From the NCBI GenBank assembly GCA_017590115.1, contig JAGGNK010013003.1:3530431-3594430 (forward strand): a stretch of 64,000 nt of DNA. The letters run 5' to 3'. Under the pieces are notes generated by a model. It did not search any database, was not told where the DNA came from, and saw nothing but the letters and a program-made list of their open reading frames with translations. This DNA is from Montifringilla adamsi. Its lineage: Eukaryota; Chordata; Aves; Passeriformes; Passeridae. This document shows, piece after piece, positions 37,488 through 49,965 of this stretch (positions are counted from its first letter, which is position 1; each line of letters begins with the position of its first letter). A program made the translations under genes and the position numbers.

Positions 37488-40400
37488 AATTCTGACTTCA
37501 GCCAAGAGCAGGAAATACTGAAACATGCAGTTAAAAATTAACTTACTTCCCTCAGTGAAGTTTGCTTTGAGACTGAAATGCCAGAGGACCAGCTGGGTTA
37601 GCCTGGAGATGAACCCAATAGTTTTCCCCAATGACTACATTTGGAGAAAAACTATGCTCAAGGGTCCTTGTGGAGCAAGCTGCAGACCCCCCAGTCCAAG
37701 GGAATTAGAGAATTTCACAATCCTTCAATAGGAGAAGTACTCAGGACAGGAGTGTTAGAAGTGATTTTAGGAGAATACTCCAGGTGATACTTGAGACACT
37801 TGGAAAATCTGTGTTTGAAAAAGCCAAGGCATAACATTGTCTAGCAGCAAAGCAGTGGTGGGAGGAGAAAGGCCAAGGCACACACTGCACCAAAGCACCT
37901 CAGCAGTCTTTAAATTTGCTTTGCAGTGAACATTTTCCTTGAAGGTTCAGATTTCAGGGATAGAAGACAACAATCTCCTCAGGATTTTTCCAAGGTGCTT
38001 GAATACTTTCTCGTCCCACCTGTTTAACTGGCCCTAAAAATGAGACATTAGGGTTTCAGTGCATCCCAGAGAATTATTCCAATGAAACTCCTTAGCTTTG
38101 TCCACAAAAAATATGAAGCAATGATAATGATGAGAGATGTGTTCAGACAGAGAAGAAAGATGGACCAAACATAAGCCCTTACTAAACCACCTGAAATCAC
38201 AGCCTCTGCAGCCTGCACCCAAGTCTTCTGGCATATGAAAAACTGAGATTATAGGCACACTTCTGTTTTTGTTAGTTGTGGAGCCAACTCTTCATATGTT
38301 TTACACTTCTGAAAAAGTAGAGTTAGGATAGGGTCATGGGCCGTAGGATCCTTAGGGTTTTACCCAGTGAATATCAGTCTAATCACATCAGCCTTGCCAA
38401 CTCACCCCAAGTGAAGCTGTTTTACACAAAATGCAAACATCTGCTTCCTTGCCTTCTCTGCAGCCATGTTGTAGCTGGATATTCCAATGGCTGGAGGTGA
38501 CAAAGGTTTGACTGACCACCTCTGAGGTTAGAACTGTGATGGACATGGCAATTCAGGTCCAGTAGCTCTGCCTCGTCAATTACCTTGTGCAGCCTGGACT
38601 GATTTCTGCACTTTATATGCTCAGCATCATTTGCTGTAAGGTTTCCTCTTGGTGATCAGTGGACAATTCCCCAATAGGACCCTGCTCCCTATTTCCCTGG
38701 AGAAAATGAAATTTTTGGACTGAAAAAGGAGGGAAAAGCCACTTTTTCATTATTGTTATCATTCTTTATTTATGAAGTGCAGAGGCTGCTGTAAATCCCC
38801 CAAGTCTTAGATTCTCTCTGCCTCCCTTGTGTTATACAGAAATGTAAGAAAGAGGAGGGTGCCTGTCCCAGTGATTTCAGTAATTTATAGAACAGGTAGA
38901 TTACAGAGGTGGGTAAAGCTGGCAGACTAATTGCTTGCAGGTGAGAGGCATTTAAAATGGAGACAAGTTATTGTGAAAGAAAGAATCTATACTAATCAAG
39001 CAAAGAAAAATTTCCAAGACACCCATGAAAACTGGTGTAACAAAGTGGTATTTTGTCAGTAGAAGAAAGAAGAAGAAAAATATTGGCAATGATCTAGCAC
39101 CAAAAATACAGATATTTGGACTTCAAAAATATTGGGTTATTCATCCAAAGTATCTTTAATTGGAGAGCCCCCTGTGGAATGTGGAAAGAGCTGTGAAATA
39201 TGGAGAGGTTCTTAATCAGAAGTTGTGATATTTCTTCCAAAAATATGCCCCAAAACAAAACACTCCCTTAAACACTGCAGTTTTCTATAACTGAAAAAAA
39301 TGAGGAGTTGCAACATGTAAACATTGTGGAGAAAAGTTAAATTTTTATTTTGGAAGCTGCCAAAGTTCTCAATGAGAACAAATACCCGCTGAAAAGAAAG
39401 AAAGAGAGAACAAAACCACAAAACCCCCCAAAACCTCAAAGAATTTCTGCTGAAAAGCAATTTTAATGGAAAAATTCAGGGCCAGATGGTGCATGTAAAA
39501 CTCAGCCTTGACTAAAGAAGAGTATAAAAGTCTATCTTAGAAATGGGGGGGAAAAAAAAAAGAAAGAAAGAAAAAACCCCCAAAAAACAACAAAGAAGTT
39601 CATCTGGAAGAAGTGGCTGTTGACCATGTACACATTTTGTGCAACCATACAAACAGATGATGAATGTCTGGTACCTCTGGCAGTTTGGGATGCCACAGGA
39701 GCTTAAGAATTTGGGTCACACTGAAGGAATGTCTCCAAATGTGGCCAGGAAGGCAGGCAGAAAGCTAGAGGACTTGAAAGGGGAGGACAGGGTGATGAAC
39801 TCTAAACCAGATTTTTCCTGCTCACGTAATACAGCATTTCTGCCATAACAGATCTGTGAGTATTTCTGGTAGGTTTGGGTAGAAAAGGAATAGGATAGAG
39901 GGTGTGCCAATTTGGAAGAAACAACTAGCATGTTATTAAACATTTAACCTTCCAAATTTAATTGGTTAAATCCGCTGGGAGCTGTTTCCAGATTGTTTGC
40001 AGTGTGCTCTGGGAGCTGTTCCAGGTGAGCAGTGACTTCAGCCCCGCTTGCTTACCCTCCCTCTGGAGCAGAAGGGACAACATGGAGTGATGAAGGGCTC
40101 GAGTTCTTTTTCAGCTCTCCCTTTGTAGAATAAATGGCTCTGTTTCCCAGCTGGTTGTAAAACCAAGTCACTGCAGTGTAGCTGCTCTGATTTACACCAG
40201 CTGAAGGCCTGGCCTCCAGTTTGGAGGAAATGGGCTGCCAGTTTAATTACTTCATCCCTGCTATGGCATTAATAATCTGGGAATAAATTTTATGGTGCTA
40301 AGTAACAGCAACACTGAAGATTTTGTCACATGCATGACAATTAATGCAAGGTGCATGGTATTTCTGCTCCCCCTGCATTCCCTTTTAAATGATGCCCCTT

Positions 40401-43400
40401 GTGATTTGAATTTCAAAGAGTATTTCTCCTAGTATTTCTCATTATTGATGGTGACTGCTCTCAGGAGCAGCTCAGTGCTGCTTTGTTGGCTCATCAGTTT
40501 TGATTCCATGCCCAGATGCTAAGGACAGAAGCATGCAATTAATTTGGAAGCACAACCCTTGACTGATTTCAATTGGGAGATTTTTCTTGAGCACCAGAGC
40601 CCTGACATGTCCCTGTCCACCTTTAGTATTGTCTCTACATGGAAAATGTCTTCCACTACAGATCTCTTTACTGAGAAGGTATCTCAAAATTCTGCTATAT
40701 ATAGAAATACATATTGTAATATACAAAGAGACCAGCAGAGAACCACAAGGTGTAGGTGATCCCTTCATTGTAGGCAAAAGAGATCTGAATTTTTGGGATT
40801 GATGAGTAAGGTGAAAAGGAGAAGGAGTTTGGGATCCAGACCTCTTCCCATGAAGGACAAAAGACAAAAATCTGCCTTTTTTTCAAGATAATTTTTTTTT
40901 AAAATTTTTATTTCTCTGGAATTATGAGAGCCTTTGAGGTCCAGACTTCCTAAGAAACTTTCCTGTACTCATCCCAACCCATGACCTGGTGCTCTGATCC
41001 TGGAAGTTCTGGCTAGGTTAGGACAAGAGGAGCATGCCTGCCTCAAAACATCTCCATAGTCAGAGCAGGATGCCATCCTGGGAGTTAAGGCACTAGGAAC
41101 ACAAGCTCCTAGGCTTTCTGCATCACACAGGACATGCAGAGAATCTCCAGAGTACCTCTAGGGTATTTGTTAGGACATTTGCTTTGGGAAAAACCCATTC
41201 TCTCCCGTAAGAAGTTACTCCATGGGAAAAAAACCCCACTCATCATACATAAAAGACAGGTAAGCACAGGGAAATTAATAAGAAAAATAAATTTATGTTC
41301 CCCTCTTCAATTCAATCAGTTAATTCAATGAGCATTCCTGGCAGCTAGGTATTTTTCAGCCAGATGGATTAATTCTTTTGTGGATCTAGTGAAATGTTGC
41401 GGGGCCACTGAAGAGTATTCAAGTCATTTCTCCTCGGCTACACTGCTTACAAGCCATGATGTCCTGTTCTTCTGGCCTGTCTCCTCTCCTTTGCCCTTCC
41501 ACATGTTTTCGTATCAGTATCTCTCCCCTCCCCACCTGGGAAATCTGACTGGTTCTCATGGAACTATCTGTAACTTTCCTCAGCTTCTCGCTCCTGTTCT
41601 CTCTCAGATTCAGGGCCCTCTCTTGCTGTGCCCAGTGGTTTTCCATGGCCTGTCCAGGCAGACAGCACTGAGGCCATGCCCTAAAACTGGCTCCATGTCT
41701 TAGCAGGTCTGCAGGCTCTTGTCAGGCATCCTGAGGAGCAGTGGGAATGTGTCCTTACAGGGGGAGATGCAGCAGGAGACTGCAAGTGGAAATCTGAACT
41801 CCTCTTTATTTTTGCAGCCTGTTATTGCAGAAAGAAAAAGGAATTTTCTTTTGGTTTTACCAACACCAAAGCATTTTTCTAATGCTACAGGACAGGCACT
41901 GTCCAGTTTGAATCTGAAGGATGATGGAGAATTTGGAACCCATCATGTCCTTTGTGCACAGCAGCTGTTGAGGATTCTAAGCTATGGGGCTTCACCCACA
42001 CTGTGTAGGCTGCAGGCAGCAAGAAAAGAGCCTGGCATTCTCCTTGAATCATAACTGCCAAGGTGGGAATCACATGCAGAAGACTCAGCTCAACATCCTC
42101 CTGCTTCCAGCTGCTGCCCCAGGGTGTTGCATCTCCCACAGATGACTTGTGCTGAGTCCCTTGGCAGTGCCTGAATGATCCTAGGCTTCTCCACATGCCC
42201 AATAATCTTTCTTTAAGGCGGTGAACCAACTCAGTGTGATGATCTGAAATCCATTTCATTTAACTTTACCCATCAGCAATCAATTTAACCCATCAACATG
42301 CCCAGATATAAATCCAGGTCTGAGATCCCCTACAGGACTAGATGCCTCCAACTCCTGCTTTTACTGTCCTGGATACAAAAAGTATCAGATTTTTGGGGAA
42401 AGTAATGTCTTTTACCATGTTTATACACAGACTCCTACATACTGGGTGCCTGAGCAATCCATAATGAGTTAATTTTCATGGCACTCAGCTACAAAAAAGT
42501 GTCTGATTTCAACAAAGCAGTTTCACCATGGATGAAAAGGTATTAAAGGTGAGATGCTAGATAACTCACGAGACCCTTAATCACAAAGAGGAACTTTATT
42601 ATCTCAGATATTTGGCTAACTCGGTTTAACGTCTGTAGCACCTAAATATTTCACCAGTGGCTGGTTCCTTCCTTTATAAAAAAGTCACAAGGTGGCCTTG
42701 GCATGTTTTCTGTCTGACAGATGGCCACATCTCAATTAGCACTAACCTGTGCCTTTCCTATCTACCTCCAAAGGCCAGTGCAAGGCAGCACAAAAATGAC
42801 ACAGTTCCCTCTCTCTTGGAGGTGCCCATGCTGGTCAAAGAGCCACCTTTTGGACAGGAAAGAATTGGTGCCAGAACTTGCTGTAAGGCTTCCTGGAAGA
42901 ATCCCAAAGCGTTCAAACACGGGAGCTGTATGCAGTGAGGCAAGGCACAGATGGCAAAAGAAAAGCAGTGCAGGTTTTTTCTGAGCCTCTGAGTCTCTCA
43001 GCTCCTGGACAAAGGAGAAACTGGGCAGCTTTGGCTGAATTCAAGCAACTTGTCTAAGGCAAAGGAGATGCAGACAACCCTTCCTAGGGACTGGAATATA
43101 TAAAAGGTTAGTGCTGTCCCACTTTTCCTAACAGGTCCCTCCAAATTAATTTAGCACCAGATGCAAAGACCTCCTTCATCCTCCTGGCACATGATATCTA
43201 GCAGCCACTTCTGGTTTAATTAGGCAGACAGTGATTGTGTTTAGATTTTTCCTCTGTTGCAAGTAAGCATGCATATCCAGTTTATAAAGAAGAGTTCAAA
43301 GCAATGAAACATTTGATCTTGAGCTAAGCTACATCTTTCACTCAGCCAAAAAATTGTATCTTTTGCTTGTCGATTTGCTGTGAATACAGAATAAGAAAAA

Positions 43401-46400
43401 AACGTGCTCAGCCTGGCTTAATCCAAACTCTCATTTTTATTCTGGTTTCAGTACTACCAGTAAACAAATCAACATGAACCTCAGCACCCACACAGCTCAG
43501 CCATTCCAGCTAACCAATTTTTCTTTCTCAGAAAGTTAAAAGCACTCCTGGCTACGCCTTTGGGGTTGGATCCAATTACACAGAAAGATTCTTTTTGCCT
43601 TTGGCAAGAAAAAATTACAGATTTTGGGCTACTTGCTGATTGCTCTGTTCCATCACTCTGAATTATAATCAAGCCACATACGGTTGAGACCATACCAGTA
43701 ATTCTGGTGCCAGGATTTTTGACTGACAGAACCCCATGAGACAAAAGCCCTGCATAACTTGGAGCACAGGGTCCTAGGGCCTAGTTGTGCCCTCTGAGTG
43801 ATGAGCAGTTCTTTGGGTATTGTAGACCTGAAGGTTATTCTTTTTATTCTGGTTCATTACCACTGTAAATTCCAGCTCTCAGCCCTTCTCCAAAACCTTC
43901 ACCTTTCCATCCCCTCCATCTCCTTTAGCTAGCTGTGCACCACAGGAAGATTTAGCAGAAGGAGTGCAGTGAAAGATTTAAGCCGGGTTCTTCTGCTAGA
44001 AGAAGGAAGTTTCTCTGTGATGATCCTGAAAATCTGGGCTCCAGTCTTGTACTGAGAAGAGGCAGGAGGAGCAGCACCTGGTCTGTCCTCTCTCCTTCCC
44101 TCTCCGGTGATAGGTGGTGCTGCTGCTCTTCCTACAGACCACCAACGCACTTGCAAGGCTCTGCCTTTCCACTTTCTCACTCGTGGTGTCCCGAGCATGC
44201 ATCATATTATCCCAGATTCTGGCTTTGGGCAGCTGAGGACCACAATAAAACGTGACTCTCCCATGAGCATTTTAGCACATCAGTGGATGCAGCAGTTAAG
44301 GGTTCTCCTGAAGTCCTGGAATGCTGGCTACGCAAAGCAGTTCCTGCAGCCCTGGGTGTGTGGCTCCCAGAGCAGGACTCTCTCCTGCTCTCACGCTGTG
44401 CTGGTTCCCACCTGGTTTGGTCCTGGGGCTTTCAGAGCAGCTCTGTCTCCAAGGACTCACCAGACTGTGGTGCAGAGCACCCAGGGGACCAAAGATCAGG
44501 ATGGTGTGACTCCCCAGCCAGGTGCTGTTCCTTAGGGTACTTCCACTGAAGGCAGTGGCCAATTGTTGGGTCAGCACTAGCCCTGTAACAGCCCTGCTCA
44601 GAGTGACCCGTGGTGATATGATTGCCCTGAAGCTATAGTGATATATGCCTGCAAAGTCTCATCCCTTCTTTGACTCCTACAAACCTCCATTTTGTAAGAA
44701 AAGCTGTTTGTACATGTCTGGTAATTTCTTCTTCCAGGTGGCATTTCCTTTTTGACATCCTGCCTTGATGGCTCCCAAATCCCCAACTCCTCACAGGCAG
44801 AAACTGAAGGACTGTGGAGGCTCACAAGCCATCATGGGCTGTCCTGCTCCAACAGCCATCAGACCCAGGGAGGTGGACTTTCTTCCTCCCCACCTTTGCC
44901 CCTCTCAGATATCTCTTTGTGTTGATCCCTGTCAGTGCAGCACTTTGTGCTTCTGTCTGCACAGAAGCTTTCCTGCTGAGGTGAATCTCCATTAGCTGTG
45001 GAGGAAAGCACCTTTGGAAACAAAAAGAAAGGGTCAGTTACCACTGCTAGACACATGAATCCCCAAGTTCTTGCCACGAGAAGCTGTGAAATGTGCTGGC
45101 ACAATGCATTAAGGATGCAGTGCACAGCCTGGTGTTGAGGAGGACTCTCAGTGATGCTGCTGCACATGAAGAGAAACCACCAAACCACAAACGAGCCTGC
45201 TCCAGTTCACCTGCCCCACCACAAGCCCCTTTCTGTTGCTATTTGAAAAACTTTCTCCAAAAATCAGCAGGGTACCAGTGAGCTGCAAATATTAAAATCA
45301 AATCAGGCACAGTCAACAGCTTTCCAGCAAAAGGAACAGGACAATTTATGGCAAAGGTAGTGCCATAGGAAAGTGGCATAATTAACACCGGTTAGTTATG
45401 AGTTAATTAGTGTATTGGTAAATTCTTTGATGGTTTTGGGCAAGAGAAGAGGCTGATTAAAAAAATGAGAGAAGTATGCCCTGCTCTGTAGCAATGGTTG
45501 CAACCCCTGTCATTGCTGGATTGTGATTGTTCTTCTACTTAGATTTTATTGGTTCTGCTGAAAAATTCAAGTAAACCAAATCAGATTTCCTCATGGACAC
45601 CAAGTCCCATGGTCTTCTCAGACTGAAGGAAGAATGTGCTTAGTTTGGTTCAGGGAGAATGGCAAACACAGAGGAACAGTGTTAGAGGAAATTATTACTT
45701 CCCTGATGTCACTGAATCTCACTTTGATAACATTATGGGAAAAAACCCCGTATTTTGGAAGTGTTAGAAGGAAACAAATTGCCTGGAAGCAAGAAAATTT
45801 GACTTGATGATCCAGAAATCCCTTCCCCAGTCCATTCTGCATACATGAATTTTTTTTCCTTAGGGTGATCATAATTTGGGGCTATTTCTTTCTGCTGATT
45901 ATGTAGGAATTGTCTCCCAGTGCCTATTACATTAAGGAAGAAACCATTTTCTCTATGATAAAAAACCTCCCTGCAGTCTGGATCAACTCAGGAATGAACA
46001 AAGGACCAGATATTTAGAAGGAGAGAAAAATCTTTTGTGAATATCACCAGGATATACTAAACACAAAGTGAGTTTGGAACACCAATAAAATTTTGTTGAA
46101 GAGCAGAAAACATGGCTGGAGAAAAACCCTAAGACGGGATCAAGTTAGTTAATGTGTGTTTTGAATCTTGAACATTCTCCTTCAGCAAAGATTTGGCATG
46201 CCTTCTTTTGGGACTATGAATAACAAATGATAAGCAAGCAATGAGAGGCAAAAGCCATAACCTGGAGAGGTGGAGGCAACAAAAATGCACCAGGGCTCTC
46301 CATCCTCGTATCTCTCCCTGTAGAGGCAAAGGGAAGCAGAGATCTAAACGGAACATGTGATTTCCCAGCAGCATTTTGAGCCGTGGATGTTGAAGCATCT

Positions 46401-46639
46401 AGAAAGAAGTGGTGACAGAGAAGCTTTCAGGCAAAGGATTTGGCTAGCAGTCCTGTTGGGAATGGAAAGAAGAGTGAATGAGCACGGCTTAGGCCTGTTA
46501 TGCAGGATTGTTATGAAAGCGGGGAACACCCCTCAATGCCGTGGGATGCAGTCCAATGCGCTCGTCGTTACGCTAAAAAATAAACCACAAACATTTAAAG
46601 TTCTCCAGACCTGCTGGAGCTTCCCCATGGTCTTGGGGA
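37488..46639. other. Intergenic upstream of SYNDIG1
   Basis: About 9 kb with no recognised gene or large repeat, apart from A-rich simple DNA at 39545-39595. It directly precedes the CpG island, so proximal regulatory DNA is expected, but I cannot delimit any element. Frames of 120-142 codons at 41.9-44.5 kb lack domains or conserved features. Confidence 0.5.
39545..39595. repeat. A-rich simple tract
   Basis: A G run, then an A run, AGAAAGAAAGAAA, then A/C-rich sequence. Low-complexity DNA. Confidence 0.85.
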
Positions 46640-46950
46640 GCTGTCCCGGGCTGCTGGCAGCGCTGGTGGCTGCGGGAGCAGTGCTGAGTCCCTCCGCTGC
46701 AGGGCGAGGTGCGGGGGCAGCCGGGCTGGGCCGAGGCTCCCTCAGCCCCGGTGTGTGGGGAGCAGAGGAGACCTGGCTGGGAAGAAGGCCTGGAGAGGAG
46801 GAGGAGGAGGAGAGGGGGGGTCAGAGAAGGGAGGGTTTTGCCATACTCACCCGGGGCGGGGGTTACACACCGAGGGATGGGAGGCTGTTCCTGCTGCGCT
46901 GCAGAAGGAAAGTTGGCCGCGCTGCCGCGCAGGGCTCCTTCTCCTGCCTC

Positions 46951-47027
46951 TCTCACTCCGCCTGCCTCTCTCTCTCTCTCTTTCTGTCTCCCTCCCTCCC
47001 TCCTCCTTTCCCTCCTCCTCCTCCCGA
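46951..47027. repeat. CT-rich polypyrimidine tract in the CpG island
   Basis: CTCTCTCTCTCTCTTTCTGT followed by CCCTCC and CCTCCTCC repeats. It lies immediately 5' of the predicted exon 1 and could act as a promoter CT element. It also resembles the pyrimidine tract of a splice acceptor, since CCCACAG follows at 47029-47035. Confidence 0.85.
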
Positions 47028-47213
47028 GCCCACAGTGCCGCCGAGGCGGTGCAGGCGGCGCAGCCCCTTCTCCTGTGGCGCTGTGCAGCCCCGGGCCCGG
47101 TCCCCGCCGCCGCCCCCGCCGCGGGCATGCTGCCGGGCGGAGCGCCCGGGCGCTGAGCCGCCCCTCCGACCGCGCCAGCGGGAGCTCCGCGCCGCGGGTC
47201 ACCTTGCAGGGAG
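47028..47213 (+). other. SYNDIG1: SYNDIG1 exon 1 (5' UTR, non-coding); 5' boundary uncertain
   Basis: The 3' end is set by GAG|GTGAGTG at 47211-47220, a near-perfect donor inside the CpG island. It is the natural partner for the strong acceptor of exon 2 at 56628. The left coordinate is only the end of the CT tract; transcription may start further upstream within the island. The exon has no start codon in frame with the SYNDIG1 protein once joined to exon 2, because exon 2 carries an in-frame TAG at 56661-56663. One short upstream ORF (47127-47156) lies inside it. Confidence 0.6.
47127..47156 (+). other. uORF 1 in predicted 5' UTR (9 codons)
   Basis: ATG at 47127 opens a 9-codon frame (MLPGGAPGR) that stops at TGA 47154-47156, within exon 1. 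The context is GGC at -3 to -1 and C at +4, so initiation should be moderate to weak. It would matter only if transcription starts upstream of 47127. Confidence 0.45.
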
Positions 47214-49812
47214 GTGAGTGACCCCCCCAGCCCACCCCGTCCCATCCCCTCCGGGCAGCGATGCACCAAATGCCCGCTCCGCCGCACCCTCCGGAGCATC
47301 CTCCGGAGCGCGGAGCGGAGGCGGGGGCACCGCGGCTCCCGCAAGCCGCCGCGGCCGAGGGACTCCGGGGGGAGAGCGGGGAAGCGCGGGGGCTGAGCGG
47401 GGCCGCCCGCAGAGGTGCTTCCCCGGTGCCCTGCGGAAAGCCCAAATCAGCGTGCCCGGTCTTGCCCGGCGGGGGCTGGGGGGAGAAGAGGCTTTTCCAG
47501 TGCGCGGCGAGATTGGGAACATTGGAAGGGAAAGTGCGCGCGGGGTTCTCCTTTTCCCTTCCCTCTTCCCCGTGAGGAATCCCATCTAGCGCACTGTGGC
47601 AGAACAGCTTTTTAGCCCCAGCTCCGCTCTGCCAGCCCAGGGAAGGGGGAGAGGGGTTGGCAGAGCCCCACCGGGGGCAGGCAGCGGGGATGCTGAGCTC
47701 CCGGCAGCCGCAGCTGCCCCTTTCCCTCGCTATCCTGCTCCGGAGAGGCGCCGGACTGAATTTCTTTCCCTTCCCATCCTCTAGTTTGAGAGCAGTGACA
47801 GCTAAGCTGGGGAAAGGGATGGTTGAGGCAAGGAGGCAGCAGTGGTCACTGCTGTCGGTGGCAGTGGGGTGACATTGGGGAAGTGCCCCGTACCTGCCAC
47901 GTCCCTCTGGACGGGGTACCCGGGTATCACTAAAGCATCCCGCAAGGCGTCCGTTCTTCAGTAGGAAGAGGCTGGCAATGCACTGAGACCTTTCTGGAAC
48001 TGGCATTCCAGGAGCACAGTCCTTGCTGGAGCAGGATCGGTAACGCTCCCCAGCCAGGAGTGTGCTGCAGGGGGAGAGGTGCAGGGGTCTGTGTGGGACT
48101 GGCCATAGGGGTGGTGGGGTATAACCCTCCATCCCCGGACAGAACATGGAGCAGGAGTGGCAGGAGTTGCTCCAGAGAGCAATCTGTTGAACTGTGCCTT
48201 CAAAATCACTGGAGGGAAGCTGTAGCCTCTGTGTGTAATGAAACAGAAAAAAAAATTTCCAAACTTTCTAGATAGATTAAATATTCAAATTACAATTAAT
48301 TAGATATTAATCTGGTGTAAACTGAGCATTAGCAGCAATTAAAATATGCTTTGATGGTCTTAAACTCAAGATGATGCATTAACTGGCACATTGAGGGGGA
48401 TATTTGTGTATTCTAAAAAGCAGCCAGAACAGAGAATACACTTTCCTACATTCATGTATTTAAATGACTTAGTTTTAATTATAGTTAATTAACTGTCATC
48501 TTTAAAGTAGCTGCAAGTTGATGGTCTTTATTAATTTCAAATTACCTTGCTCCTAATACAAAGACCGATTTTACTGGACAAGGTGACATTTTATTGGCAG
48601 TTTTGGTAACTACAGATCATGCCAGGGTGTGTGTAGGATAAACTCATTTGTAGGAATTAAATGAAGTCTCCTCTCATTAGCTGGGCAGGCAGATGTCTCA
48701 CACCACTGGTGCCACACACGCTGGAATAAATCTCACACACAGAGGAGGGCTCTTCCTTATACAAATGCAGATGTAATGCAGTACTGGTGTACACAGGCAC
48801 CACCACAACACATTTAACTTGAGGAAGGATGCTCTCAGGGTTTAAAATGCTTTTTCTTCTGAGGACAGTATTAGAGAAAATGTGCAGTGTGTTTGGATAA
48901 GGTTTTTTTGTCTTTCTTTCTCTCTACAGCAAATTCATATCTGCAGACAGCTGTAAAATGCTTCCAGTAGAGTTATTTAATACTATCCATGTAGCTATTA
49001 AGATTGCAGATTACATCTGTGGTTATTAAGAGTCCAAATTTTGTTGTCTTCACTTTGGAGACTCACATTTTTACAGGTTATGGTTTGTACGGTGCAGTTG
49101 GGGGGAAAAAAAGGAAAATAACTGCAGAGGTGCACACAGGAGAAAAATACTCTGGGTGTTCATTGGCTTTGCTTTGACAAACATGAACGGTGTAAGTGTC
49201 TGAATACACATCCTCCAGCTATCATGTCACTTGTTTCTGAGTACCCTTTCTCTGGCAAAAAAGCTGGAAACTACTTAGTAGAGTAATAGGGTCACAGCAA
49301 AATGTTCCTCTTCTGATGTAGATGCCTGTGACCCTGAGGATTCACATGGAGCTGGTCTAACCTGTAGCACCGAAGAATCCAAAGATTCTGTGATTTCAAT
49401 TTGGTGCTGTAAAATCAGAAGAGTGACAAACTGGTTGTTTTCACTGCACAGGCAAAGACTGCATTTTGAAGCAGTGGTGCAGTGCATGAGTGGTGTGAGT
49501 CCATGCATGCCTTTAGCAGCGCCAGTTTTATACCTGGCATCCCTATGGATGTGTATTTGTGTGTGTGTCTCTATAAAACCTGATTGTGTAAAGTTCCCTC
49601 ATTTACCAGTAACTCTCCAAATCTGTGCTGCATTTCTGTCCTTACACTTTGAGGCTTCACAGAGGCATGAGAAGGATGAACTGACTGTTCACACCAAGTT
49701 GGCATAATTCTGGCTGAATTTTGACGGGGTTTGTGTGCTTTGAGTGACTGCTCAGATACCTCAAAAAATCCCCAGGGAGAACAAAGAACTCTAAAATGGT
49801 ATTTGCTAAAGG

Positions 49813-49965
49813 ACGGAATCATGAAATGGTTTGGGTTGCAAGGGATATTAAGATCATGTAGTTCCAACCCCCCTGCCATGGACAGGGATGCATTCCACTA
49901 GCTCAGGTTGCTCAGGGCCCATCCAACCAGAAAACTTCCAGGGATGTGGCATAATCGAACAGTTC
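49813..49965 (-). mobile_element. CR1 LINE 3' fragment in intron 1
   Basis: GGAATCATGAAATGGTTTGG, then GTAGTTCCAACCCCCCTGCC and CTCAGGTTGCTCAGGGCCCA, is the reverse complement of the CR1 3' terminus. It is 5' truncated and lies antisense to the host gene. Confidence 0.92.

Larger units (their letters stand above)
46640..47960 (+). promoter_or_regulatory. SYNDIG1: CpG island promoter of SYNDIG1
   Basis: This is the most GC- and CpG-dense stretch of the window, peaking at 47036-47460. The surrounding DNA is AT-richer and CpG-poor. It covers the predicted non-coding first exon and its consensus donor. GC-box-like GGGCGG occurs at 47135-47140. No TATA box was found at a convincing distance, which fits a dispersed-start CpG promoter. 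The island lies about 9.4 kb upstream of the first coding exon. Exact start sites cannot be read from sequence alone. Confidence 0.8.

Noticed and set aside
46357..47217. 286-codon open frame on the + strand
   Set aside because: Same cause: CpG-island composition. It crosses the predicted exon 1 donor and has no recognisable domain.
47630..47700. G-quadruplex in the CpG island
   Set aside because: There are G runs (GGG, GGGGG, GGGG), but the fourth tract is too far away for the standard pattern.
46573..48147. 524-codon open frame on the - strand
   Set aside because: It lies across the GC-rich CpG island, where stop codons are rare. The product is low-complexity Pro/Arg/Ala-rich without domains, and antisense to the SYNDIG1 first exon and promoter.
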